Source of the DNA: an uncultured Blautia sp.
GTDB taxonomy: Bacteria > Bacillota > Clostridia > Lachnospirales > Lachnospiraceae
Reading direction: 5' to 3'
NCBI GenBank assembly: GCA_934408705.1
Contig: CAKRVL010000027.1
Location: forward strand, 1-28,949
Length of the DNA: 28,949 bases
Shown here: positions 15,126-22,282 of the stretch, piece by piece
How the letters are laid out: each line of letters starts with the position of its first letter
How positions within the stretch are numbered: the stretch's first letter is position 1
Notes under the pieces: model-generated
What the model was told of the DNA's origin: nothing
Databases searched by the model: none
Seen by the model: only the letters and a program-made list of their open reading frames with translations
Position numbers and translations under genes: made by a program

Positions 15126-15139
15126 TTAGCTTATTCTAA
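15126..15139. promoter_or_regulatory. TTAG-N6-CTAA box before feoB
   Basis: TTAGCTTATTCTAA lies in the 178-bp gap between the second feoA and feoB, about 115 bp upstream of the feoB start. A CAATTTTTTTT tract just upstream could end the feoA transcript. No convincing -35 is visible, so feoB may have its own weak promoter or depend on readthrough. Confidence 0.6.
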
Positions 15140-15254
15140 TAAAAGAAACAAAATGCTAACAAAAGCAAGCATAGCAAAACAGTTGGTAGATATAAATGAT
15201 TAATATGCGGCTGTTGAAAATGAAAAAATCTGGAAAGAAAGAGGAGGCATGAAA

Positions 15255-17408
15255 ATGTCGATTAAGATTGCACTTGCAGGTAACCCGAACTGCGGCAAGA
15301 CCACATTATTCAATGCACTGACCGGTTCAAACCAGTTTGTTGGTAACTGGCCTGGTGTAACAGTTGAGAAAAAAGAAGGAAAGTTAAAGGGACATAAGGA
15401 TGTAACCATCATGGACCTTCCTGGTATTTATTCCCTTTCCCCATATACACTTGAGGAAGTGGTAGCCAGAAATTATCTGATCAATGAGATGCCAGATGCC
15501 ATCATTAACATTGTGGATGGTACAAACCTTGAGCGTAACCTGTATCTGTCCACACAGATCATGGAGCTTGGCATTCCGGTGGTTATGGCCATCAATATGA
15601 TGGATCTGGTCCAGAAATCCGGAAACAAAATACATATTGACAGATTAAGCAAAAAGCTGGGCTGTGAAGTGGTTGAGATTTCTGCTCTTAAAGGCACAGG
15701 AATTATGAAAGCTGCAGAGAGAGCTATCAGTGCGGCTCAGAGCAGGAAGAATAATGCACCGGTTCATGAATTCGCGCAGGATGTGGAGGATGCCATCAAA
15801 GCAGTTGAAAACAAGCTGACAGGAATCGTGGCAGAAGATCAGAAACGTTTCTTTGCGATTAAGCTTATTGAGAAAGATGACAAGATCGTAGAGCAGATGA
15901 AGAGCATTCCGGATGTATCCTATGAAGTAAAAGCACTGGAAGATAAATTCGATGATGATACAGAGAGTATTATCACAAATGAGCGTTATGTGTACATCTC
16001 TTCCATTATCGGACAGTGTTATACAAAATCCAATACAGGAAAGAAGCTTACAACCTCTGATAAGATTGACAGAGTTGTAACAAACAGATGGCTGGCGCTT
16101 CCGATTTTTGCAGTTGTTATGTGGGTTGTTTACTATGTATCTGTAAGTACAGTTGGTGATTTCGTAACAAGCTGGACAAACGATGTACTGTTTGGCGAGA
16201 TCATCCCTCCGGCAATTGAGTCCGCTCTGGAAGCTGTAAATTGTGCTGCATGGCTGCAGGGACTGATCCTTGATGGTGTTGTTGCAGGTGTCGGTGCAGT
16301 ACTTGGATTTGTGCCACAGATGCTGGTTTTATTCTTTTTCCTTGCATTTCTTGAGTCTTGCGGATATATGGCTCGAGTTGCCTTTATTATGGACAGAATT
16401 TTCCGTAAATTCGGTCTTTCCGGAAAATCCTTCATCCCAATGCTGATCGGTTCCGGATGCGGTGTTCCAGGTATTATGGCTTCCCGTACGATCGAAAATG
16501 ACCGTGACCGTAAAATGACAATCATGACCACAACCTTTGTTCCTTGTGGTGCTAAGCTTCCGATCATTGCCATGATCGCAGGTGCATTCTTTAATAACAG
16601 TGGCTGGGTTGCTACAAGTGCTTATTTTGTTGGTATTGCTGCAATCATCTGCTCTGGTATCATTCTTAAGAAAACAAAGATGTTCGCAGGTGATCCTGCA
16701 CCGTTTGTTATGGAGCTTCCTGCATATCACTGGCCAACAGCCGGTAATATTCTGAGAAGTATGTGGGAGAGAGGCTGGTCCTTCATTAAAAAAGCCGGTA
16801 CTATCATCCTTCTTTCCACAATTGTTCTGTGGTTCCTTATGGGATTCGGCTGGGAAGGCGGTTCCTTCGGAATGGTAGAAGAGCTGAATAACAGTATTCT
16901 TGCAAAAATCGGAACAGCAGTTGCCTGGATCTTTGCTCCACTTGGCTGGACAAAAGCAGGAGAAGGCTGGAAGATGGCAGTTGCAGCTGTAACTGGTCTC
17001 ATTGCAAAAGAGAATGTTGTTGCTACATTCGGTATGCTCTTCGGATTTGCTGAGGTTGCAGAGGATGGAGCTGAGATCTGGGGAAATCTTGCACAGGTTA
17101 TGACTCCAATTGCAGCTTACGGATTCCTGGTATTCAACCTTCTGTGTGCTCCTTGCTTCGCAGCAATGGGGGCCATCAAGAGAGAGATGAATAATGCAAA
17201 ATGGTTCTGGTTCGCAATCGGCTATCAGTGTGGTCTTGCATATGTGGTTTCACTTTGCATTTATCAGATTGGTACACTGCTTACAGGCGGCGGATTCGGA
17301 ATCGGAACAGCAGTTGCATTTATTCTGGTTGCAGCATTTTTGTACCTGCTCTTCAGACCATATAAAGAAAGCAATAGCTTAAAGGTTAATACAAAGAGTA
17401 TTGCTTAA
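15255..17408 (+). CDS. feoB: Ferrous iron transport protein B
   Basis: 717 aa. The N-terminal G domain shows G1 G-N-P-N-C-G-K-T-T (9-17), the G2 region around G-V-T-V-E-K-K-E-G, G3 D-L-P-G (54-57), G4 N-M-M-D (114-117) and G5 S-A-L-K-G. A helical GDI-like domain follows, then a multispanning core with the FeoB Gly- and Cys-containing segments (G-S-G-C-G-V-P-G and F-V-P-C-G-A-K-L-P). It imports Fe2+ across the cytoplasmic membrane. ATG 15255 is preferred over 15249: GGAGG ends 1 nt before the latter, but 7 nt before 15255. No FeoC is present. Confidence 0.97.
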   Translation: MSIKIALAGNPNCGKTTLFNALTGSNQFVGNWPGVTVEKKEGKLKGHKDVTIMDLPGIYSLSPYTLEEVVARNYLINEMPDAIINIVDGTNLERNLYLSTQIMELGIPVVMAINMMDLVQKSGNKIHIDRLSKKLGCEVVEISALKGTGIMKAAERAISAAQSRKNNAPVHEFAQDVEDAIKAVENKLTGIVAEDQKRFFAIKLIEKDDKIVEQMKSIPDVSYEVKALEDKFDDDTESIITNERYVYISSIIGQCYTKSNTGKKLTTSDKIDRVVTNRWLALPIFAVVMWVVYYVSVSTVGDFVTSWTNDVLFGEIIPPAIESALEAVNCAAWLQGLILDGVVAGVGAVLGFVPQMLVLFFFLAFLESCGYMARVAFIMDRIFRKFGLSGKSFIPMLIGSGCGVPGIMASRTIENDRDRKMTIMTTTFVPCGAKLPIIAMIAGAFFNNSGWVATSAYFVGIAAIICSGIILKKTKMFAGDPAPFVMELPAYHWPTAGNILRSMWERGWSFIKKAGTIILLSTIVLWFLMGFGWEGGSFGMVEELNNSILAKIGTAVAWIFAPLGWTKAGEGWKMAVAAVTGLIAKENVVATFGMLFGFAEVAEDGAEIWGNLAQVMTPIAAYGFLVFNLLCAPCFAAMGAIKREMNNAKWFWFAIGYQCGLAYVVSLCIYQIGTLLTGGGFGIGTAVAFILVAAFLYLLFRPYKESNSLKVNTKSIA

Positions 17409-17446
17409 ACGAAGTTTCTGGTTAAATGGAACTTTTATAGTGGGTT

Positions 17447-17487
17447 CAGCCTGTATCTTTTAAAAGGATACAGGCTGGAATTTTTAT
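17447..17487 (+). terminator. Terminator after feoB
   Basis: CAGCCTGTATC (17447-17457) pairs with GATACAGGCTG (17467-17477), followed by GAATTTTTAT. It separates feoB from the Fur-family gene, although readthrough is possible because no clear promoter for that gene is seen in the 30 nt after it. Confidence 0.85.
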
Positions 17488-17515
17488 ATAAGGGGAAATA
17501 AAAGGATGGTGATGA

Positions 17516-17989
17516 ATGATGAAAAAAGCAGTTGAAGAGAAGGGTTATGAGGATTATGAGGCGTATCAGAGAACCCAAATGCAGAAGGATATGATCCTGG
17601 AACGATTACGTTCCCAAGGCTGCAGAATCACCAGACAGCGTCAGCTGATCCTTGATATTATCCTGGAGGAAGAATGTTCCTGTTGTAAGGAGATATATTA
17701 TAAGGTACAGGAAAAAGATCGTAATATTGGACCGGCCACAGTTTACAGAATGGTAAATATGTTAGAAAAAATCGGAGCAATCAGCCGTAAAAATATGTAC
17801 AGAATCTCAGGCTGCGGAACCTGTTGCCAGGAGAACGGCTGTACAATAAGACTTAGCGATGATACCATCTGTAAGCTGCCTTTTGAGATCTGGAAAAAAG
17901 TTATGAAGGAAGGTCTCAAAAATATGGGATATATAGGAGAACAGGACATTGAAAGCATAGAAATGACGAAGGCAACTTATCAGGCCTGA
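17516..17989 (+). CDS. Fur-family regulator lacking all histidines
   Basis: 157 aa. The N-terminal half is a clear Fur winged helix: R-I-T-R-Q-R-Q-L-I-L-D-I-I-L (37-50), then I-G-P-A-T-V-Y-R-M-V-N-M-L-E-K-I-G-A-I (71-89), the Fur recognition-helix motif. The usual metal ligands are missing. Where Fur has a His before S-A-E-E-I-Y, this protein has C-S-C-C-K-E-I-Y-Y (Cys54, 56, 57). The His-rich dimerisation motif is replaced by C-G-T-C-C-Q-E-N-G-C (Cys100-109). I find no histidine in the whole protein, but nine cysteines. It follows the feoB terminator. It may sense redox state, an Fe-S cluster or a thiophilic metal; that is inference. Confidence 0.9.
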   Translation: MMKKAVEEKGYEDYEAYQRTQMQKDMILERLRSQGCRITRQRQLILDIILEEECSCCKEIYYKVQEKDRNIGPATVYRMVNMLEKIGAISRKNMYRISGCGTCCQENGCTIRLSDDTICKLPFEIWKKVMKEGLKNMGYIGEQDIESIEMTKATYQA

Positions 17990-18035
17990 TCCTGTTTACG
18001 GAAAAGAGATTATATTGGATAGATAATTTTGTTAT

Positions 18036-18050
18036 TGAGAGAGTTTCTCA
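18036..18050. promoter_or_regulatory. TGAGA-N5-TCTCA palindrome (Fur-box-like)
   Basis: TGAGAGAGTTTCTCA, inside a longer perfect inverted repeat with arms TTATTGAGA (18032-18040) and TCTCAATAA (18046-18054). Arms and spacing equal those of the palindrome at 8957-8971. No T-tract follows, so it is not a terminator of the Fur-family gene. It lies about 140 bp upstream of the DUF6110 gene. Confidence 0.5.
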
Positions 18051-18098
18051 ATAAGGAAAAAATGCTGGAAATTGTTAAAATCCGGATATATAATACGA

Positions 18099-18144
18099 GA
18101 AATCAAGCAGATTTCAACATTGAATGAGATGGTTGTTTGATTTC
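18099..18144. repeat. Inverted repeat upstream of the DUF6110 gene
   Basis: GAAATCAA (18099-18106) and TTGATTTC (18137-18144), 30 bp apart. A TATAAT (18152-18157) follows, without a recognisable -35. This could be an operator or a leader hairpin. Confidence 0.45.
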
Positions 18145-18188
18145 AAATACATATAATATAGAGAATAATTTATGAGGAGGAATTTATC

Positions 18189-18515
18189 ATGTCAAATTTT
18201 AAATGGGATAAGACAGGTCTTTTTGCAGCTGGTGTTTTATTTGGAACAGCAGGCATCAAGCTTCTTTCCAGTAAAGATGCAAAGAAGGTTTATACAGAGT
18301 GCACAGCAGCTGTTTTAAGAGCAAAGGACTGTGTAATGAAGACGGTTACAACTGTTCAGGAAAATGCAGGTGATATCTATGCAGATGCACAGCAGATCAA
18401 CGAGGACAGAAAAGCAGCTGAGGAGCCGTTTGAGGATGAGGCAGCTGAAGGCGAGACAGAGTTTAAAGAGACTGATGAAGCTGAAGAAGCTGGGACAGAG
18501 GAAGCTGCTGAGTAA
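18189..18515 (+). CDS. DUF6110 family protein
   Basis: 108 aa. A hydrophobic helix, G-L-F-A-A-G-V-L-F-G-T-A-G-I-K-L-L (about 10-26), is followed by the conserved S-S-K-D-A-K-K-V-Y-T-E-C-T-A-A-V-L-R-A-K-D-C-V-M-K segment. The last 40 residues are almost entirely Glu, Asp and Ala. Family members recur next to heavy-metal P-type ATPases in clostridia, as here, so it may be a membrane-anchored accessory. The acidic tail could bind cations; that is inference. The RBS is GAGGAGG. It probably shares a transcript with the P-type ATPase unless the hairpin at 18548 terminates. Confidence 0.85.
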   Translation: MSNFKWDKTGLFAAGVLFGTAGIKLLSSKDAKKVYTECTAAVLRAKDCVMKTVTTVQENAGDIYADAQQINEDRKAAEEPFEDEAAEGETEFKETDEAEEAGTEEAAE

Positions 18516-18547
18516 TCTGGCAGCGTAATACATTACAAACATATTGG

Positions 18548-18578
18548 GGACTGCCGTTTTTGCGACAGTCCTCTTAAT
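18548..18578 (+). terminator. Weak terminator-like hairpin after the DUF6110 gene
   Basis: GGACTG (18548-18553) pairs with CAGTCC (18566-18571), with extra inner pairs. It is followed only by TCTTAAT, so termination may be partial. Confidence 0.5.
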
Positions 18579-18579
18579 C

Positions 18580-18688
18580 GTTACTGTTCGTTCGAAAAGT
18601 TTTGCCAGATATTTTGGTTGAACAAACTTTACAGAAATCTCGAAGCGTGTGGCGCGAAGCGATTGCGGTGAACATAATGGACAGTAAC
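18580..18688. repeat. Possible small repeat element bounded by GTTACTGT/ACAGTAAC
   Basis: Exact 8-bp inverted ends (18580-18587 and 18681-18688) enclose about 109 bp with no ORF. It holds GC-rich words such as GCGTGTGGCGCGAAGCG unlike the flanks. It may be a degenerate MITE-like sequence. The short arms make this uncertain. Confidence 0.35.
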
Positions 18689-18710
18689 TCTTGCTTTGAA
18701 GAAAAAGTAG

Positions 18711-20807
18711 GTGAACAAGTTGAAATTTACAATTAAACATGAGAAAAAAGGACGTATCAGAGTCCATCTTTTTCAGAAATATATGAATTTTACCCAGGCA
18801 GATACCCTTCAGTATTACCTGGAAAATCTGGATGGAGTAAAGAAGGCCCAGGTCTTTAACCGTACCAGTGATGCTCTTATTTACTACACCGGAGAGCGGA
18901 ATGAACTGTTAAAGGCAATTCAGGAGTTTGGTTACAGCCGTGTCAGCGTACCGGCCCAGGTGCTGGAGAATTCCGGAAGAGAATTAAATGAGACTTATAA
19001 GGAGAAGCTGGTAAATAAAGTTATTTTCCATTACGGACGCAAGGTGCTTTTGCCATATCCATTGTCTGCAATCTATACCACTGCAATGTCTGTGAAATAC
19101 ATCTGGCTGGGAGTCAAGACACTCTGGAAACGTAAGATCGAGGTTCCGGTTCTGGATGCAACTGCAATCGGTGTTTCTATTTTCCGCGGCGATTTCTCCA
19201 CAGCCGGTTCTGTTATGTTCCTGCTTGGAATCGGAGAACTGCTTGAGGAGTGGACCCATAAGAAATCTGTGGATGATCTGGCACGTACCATGTCTCTGAA
19301 CACTGGTAAGGTATGGCTTCGCAGTGAAGGTACAGAGGTGCTGGTGGACGCAGACAAGATCCAGGCTGGTGACCTGGTTGTAGTACATATGGGAAATGTG
19401 ATTCCATTTGACGGTTTGATCGCAGAGGGCGAGGCTATGGTAAACCAGGCTTCCCTGACTGGTGAATCTGTTCCTGTAAGAAAAGTGGAAGGAAATTCCG
19501 TATACGCAGGTACGGTTGTGGAAGAGGGCGAAGCTGTCATTACTGTAAAAGCAGTTGGTGGTTCCAGCCGTTATGAGAAAATCGCAGCCATGATCGAGGA
19601 TACTGAGAAACTGAAATCCGGTCTTGAGAGCAAGGCCGAGCACCTGGCGGACAGACTGGTCCCATACACACTTGGCGGTACAGCACTTACCTATCTGCTT
19701 ACCAGAAATGTAACCAAGGCTGTTTCCGTACTGATGGTTGACTTCTCCTGCGCCTTGAAGCTGGCAATGCCGGTTTCCGTACTTTCCGCTATCCGGGAGG
19801 CAGGAGAATACAAAATCACTGTGAAAGGCGGTAAATTCCTAGAGGCAGTTGCGGATGCCGATACGATCGTATTTGACAAGACTGGTACGCTTACCAAGGC
19901 AGAACCTACAGTAGCTGAGGTTGTCCCGTTTAATGGACTGAGTGAAGATGAACTGCTTCGAATTGCAGCCTGCTTGGAAGAACATTTTCCTCATTCCATG
20001 GCGAAAGCTGTTGTAGACGCAGCGAAGAAGAGAAAACTGGATCATGAGGAAATGCATTCTAAGGTAGAATATATTGTTGCTCATGGGATTTCCACAATGA
20101 TTGAAGGGAAAAAAGCTATTATCGGAAGCTCTCATTTTGTATTTGAGGATGAGAAATGCACCATTCCGGAAGGAATGGAGGATGTGTTTGAGAGGCTTCC
20201 AAATGAGTATTCCCATCTGTATCTTGCTATCGAGGGTAAGCTGGCAGCGGTTATCTGTATTGAAGATCCTCTTCGAGAGGAAGCGCCTGCAGTTGTAAAA
20301 GCACTGAAAAAAGCCGGATTCAGCAAGGTGGTTATGATGACCGGAGACAGTGAGCGTACAGCCAGGGCTGTTGCAACCAGGGTTGGCGTTGACGAATATT
20401 ATTCTGAAGTTCTTCCGGAAGATAAAGCAAGCTTTGTGGAAAAAGAGAAAGCAAAAGGACGCAAGGTTGTCATGCTTGGTGATGGAATTAACGATTCCCC
20501 GGCCCTTTCTGCAGCTGACGCAGGTATTGCAGTAAGCGAAGGCGCCGAGATTGCAAGAGAGATCGCAGACATCACTATCGGTGCGGATAATCTGGAAGGT
20601 ATCGTAATTCTGAAGCATATCAGTGACGCGCTGATGAAGCGTATCCACAATAATTACAGAACAATCGTAGGATTTAACACTGGCCTGATCCTGCTGGGCG
20701 TTTCCGGAATCCTGCAGCCGACTACCTCCGCGCTGCTTCATAATACTTCTACACTATTGATCGGTATGAATAGTATGAAGAATCTGGTGAGTACTGAGGA
20801 AATCTAA
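18711..20807 (+). CDS. Heavy-metal P1B-type ATPase with an SCA membrane motif
   Basis: 698 aa from GTG 18711. TTG 18720 has a better-spaced AGGTG and may be the true start. An N-terminal domain of about 60 residues (F-T-I-K-H-E-K-K-G-R-I-R-V-H-L) resembles an HMA fold without the CxxC pair. The P-type motifs are complete: L-T-G-E-S, D-K-T-G-T-L-T with phosphorylated Asp389, and G-D-G-I-N-D near 590. The membrane metal motif is D-F-S-C-A-L-K-L-A-M-P (Ser346-Cys347-Ala348), not the CPC of Cu/Zn/Cd pumps nor SPC. The transported ion is uncertain; Fe or Mn export would fit the neighbours. Confidence 0.92.
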   Translation: MNKLKFTIKHEKKGRIRVHLFQKYMNFTQADTLQYYLENLDGVKKAQVFNRTSDALIYYTGERNELLKAIQEFGYSRVSVPAQVLENSGRELNETYKEKLVNKVIFHYGRKVLLPYPLSAIYTTAMSVKYIWLGVKTLWKRKIEVPVLDATAIGVSIFRGDFSTAGSVMFLLGIGELLEEWTHKKSVDDLARTMSLNTGKVWLRSEGTEVLVDADKIQAGDLVVVHMGNVIPFDGLIAEGEAMVNQASLTGESVPVRKVEGNSVYAGTVVEEGEAVITVKAVGGSSRYEKIAAMIEDTEKLKSGLESKAEHLADRLVPYTLGGTALTYLLTRNVTKAVSVLMVDFSCALKLAMPVSVLSAIREAGEYKITVKGGKFLEAVADADTIVFDKTGTLTKAEPTVAEVVPFNGLSEDELLRIAACLEEHFPHSMAKAVVDAAKKRKLDHEEMHSKVEYIVAHGISTMIEGKKAIIGSSHFVFEDEKCTIPEGMEDVFERLPNEYSHLYLAIEGKLAAVICIEDPLREEAPAVVKALKKAGFSKVVMMTGDSERTARAVATRVGVDEYYSEVLPEDKASFVEKEKAKGRKVVMLGDGINDSPALSAADAGIAVSEGAEIAREIADITIGADNLEGIVILKHISDALMKRIHNNYRTIVGFNTGLILLGVSGILQPTTSALLHNTSTLLIGMNSMKNLVSTEEI

Positions 20808-20817
20808 ATGGATGTGG

Positions 20818-20852
20818 TCTGCACCCGGGTATTGTAAAAAATCGGGTGCAGA
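20818..20852 (+). terminator. GC-rich hairpin after the P-type ATPase gene
   Basis: TCTGCACCCG (20818-20827) pairs with CGGGTGCAGA (20843-20852). No T-tract follows, so it may act mainly by protecting the 3' end. Confidence 0.5.
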
Positions 20853-20905
20853 TTGCGGGAATGATTTTTCAAACACGCTCTGCGGTGATCATGTAACTTT
20901 ATATC

Positions 20906-20948
20906 AGAGAGTTAATGAGACTGTTTTTCATTAGCTCTCTTTTTTTGT
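20906..20948 (+). terminator. Terminator upstream of the DUF2325 promoter
   Basis: AGAGAGTTAATGA (20906-20918) pairs with TCATTAGCTCTCT (20928-20940, one mismatch), followed by seven T residues. It isolates the DUF2325 unit from the P-type ATPase gene. Confidence 0.88.
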
Positions 20949-20955
20949 TTTGTAC

Positions 20956-21012
20956 TTGACAGAAATAAAGAATTAGTGTAAACTAACACCATAAAAGTTA
21001 GCGTTACCTAAC
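20956..21012 (+). promoter_or_regulatory. DUF2325 promoter with two TTAG-N6-CTAA operators
   Basis: TTGACA (20956-20961), 17-bp spacer, TAAACT (20979-20984). The box TTAGTGTAAACTAA (20973-20986) covers the -10 with the same offset as at feoA. A second box, GTTAGCGTTACCTAAC (20997-21012), is centred 25 bp downstream, where transcribed sequence begins. The leader to the start codon at 21268 is about 270 nt and contains a third box at 21168-21183. Confidence 0.78.
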
Positions 21013-21167
21013 CGAAGCATAGATCTATAAAATGATATATAATCAGTGCCTTTTGCGTAAGATAAAAATGCAAAGGACTGTAGCAACTAAAATATATTTC
21101 AGAAGTGTGGCGTTACTGTGAAGGTTGTAAACAGTAAACGGAAAGCTTCTAATTTTTTTAACAAAGG

Positions 21168-21183
21168 GTTAGAAAAGACTAAC
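21168..21183. promoter_or_regulatory. Third TTAG-N6-CTAA box in the DUF2325 leader
   Basis: GTTAGAAAAGACTAAC lies 85 bp upstream of the DUF2325 start codon. The reading frame is open across it from GTG 21118, but the encoded residues do not resemble the family, and the box argues that this stretch is regulatory. Confidence 0.6.
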
Positions 21184-21267
21184 GAAAATAGAAAGAAAAC
21201 ATTGCCAGGAAGCTGGGAGTTTTCTTCATTTTCAGAAGCTTCAGGAAACCCGGAAAGGACAATTTAC

Positions 21268-21555
21268 ATGAGTATTGTAATCATCGGCGGAAATGAGAGA
21301 ATGGTATGTCAGTATACCGATATCTGCAAAGATTATGGATATAAGGCGAAGGTTTTTCCAAAAGAGAACGGCGCCATCCGGAAAAAAATCGGATGTCCGG
21401 ATCTGATGGTGCTTTTTACCAATACAGTTTCCCATAAAATGGTCATCAGTGCATCCCAGGAAGCAAAGAAAAACAATATTCCAGTAGCGCGCATCCATAC
21501 CAGCAGCGCAAGCGCTTTAAAGTGTGCGCTGGATGAGCATGCGGTGATGGCATAA
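21268..21555 (+). CDS. DUF2325 domain protein
   Basis: 95 aa from ATG 21268: M-S-I-V-I-I-G-G-N-E-R-M-V is the typical DUF2325 start (a G-G-N/H-x-R-M motif after a first beta strand). It ends with I-P-V-A-R-I-H-T-S-S-A-S-A-L-K-C-A-L. The RBS is GGAAAGGA. The open frame from 21118 is treated as leader. DUF2325 proteins are small Rossmann-like proteins, often beside iron or ferrous-transport genes; no activity is established. It lies 19 bp before the DUF3793 gene and is apparently cotranscribed with it, under the boxed promoter at 20956. Confidence 0.88.
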   Translation: MSIVIIGGNERMVCQYTDICKDYGYKAKVFPKENGAIRKKIGCPDLMVLFTNTVSHKMVISASQEAKKNNIPVARIHTSSASALKCALDEHAVMA

Positions 21556-21574
21556 AAAAGATGAGGAGTTTATC

Positions 21575-22126
21575 ATGATCGAGAAATGTCTCATTGAGCA
21601 CTGTGCACCAACCCTGGCTTCACTGAAAGCAGCCAATCTTTTTAATGCCTGCTGTGAAGAGGGAGAAAATATTGAACTTCAGATTTCCATGTGGAATCAG
21701 CTGATGAATCCAAAGGGTGTGAAGCTGCTGGCACTTCGCAGCCGTGGTAACCGTTCGCTGGTTTATGTATACCGGGAAAAACAGCTGGCACAGAATCTGA
21801 ATCGTCCTGGAGTCGCCCGGTTTCTGGAAAAATGTGGATATGAAAATACAGAACCAGAACAGTGCCTGGCGTTACTGAAGAAGCGCTTTGAGGCATCAGA
21901 AGATTTTCCACATGAGATTGGGATTTTTCTTGATTATCCACTTGGGGACGTAATTGGTTTTATCCAGAATGGCGGACAGAATTATAAATGTTCCGGCTGC
22001 TGGAAAGTATATTGTAATGAATGTGAAGCATTGAAAATGTTTCAGAAGTACCATAAATGCAGGGAAGTTTACCGGAATTTATGGGCAAAAGGCAGGAGTG
22101 TTCTGCAGCTGACAGTGGCTGCCTGA
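21575..22126 (+). CDS. DUF3793 family protein
   Basis: 183 aa. The N-terminal H-C-A-P-T-L-A-S-L-K-A-A-N-L-F, the central S-R-G-N-R-S-L-V-Y-V-Y-R and F-P-H-E-I-G-I-F-L-D-Y-P-L-G-D-V-I-G-F-I are the DUF3793 hallmarks. A cysteine cluster, C-S-G-C-W-K-V-Y-C-N-E-C, then C at K-C-R-E-V (about residues 147-170) could bind a metal or an Fe-S cluster. The function is unknown. The RBS GATGAGGAG precedes the ATG. It lies between DUF2325 and a flavodoxin, under the TTAG-N6-CTAA-boxed promoter, suggesting a role in the response to low metal. Confidence 0.9.
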   Translation: MIEKCLIEHCAPTLASLKAANLFNACCEEGENIELQISMWNQLMNPKGVKLLALRSRGNRSLVYVYREKQLAQNLNRPGVARFLEKCGYENTEPEQCLALLKKRFEASEDFPHEIGIFLDYPLGDVIGFIQNGGQNYKCSGCWKVYCNECEALKMFQKYHKCREVYRNLWAKGRSVLQLTVAA

Positions 22127-22282
22127 CATACAAGGAAAGTCCACTATGGGTGACAGCCAAAAAGCGATAAGGGTCACGGAAAAGCTGACTTTCGTTATTA
22201 AAGTGCCAGATGTGGAGGATAAAACATAAATGATCTCGCAGGCTGGCAATAAAATTATAAAAGAAAGAGGTTAAGTGAAGTT

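Noticed and set aside
15155..15176. Seventh operator box near GCTAAC in the feoB leader
   Set aside because: Only a CTAA half-site; no TTAG at the required spacing.
19839..20741. 300-aa minus-strand ORF opposite the P-type ATPase gene
   Set aside because: Composition is that of an antisense shadow (many His, Cys, Phe, Arg); the plus strand has an unmistakable P-type ATPase.
21118..21267. N-terminal extension of the DUF2325 protein from GTG 21118
   Set aside because: The residues do not match the family, ATG 21268 has its own RBS, and an operator box lies inside the stretch.
22230..22274. 14-codon ORF with GGAGG upstream, just before the flavodoxin gene
   Set aside because: RBS spacing is poor and it overlaps the flavodoxin RBS; too short to support without conservation data.
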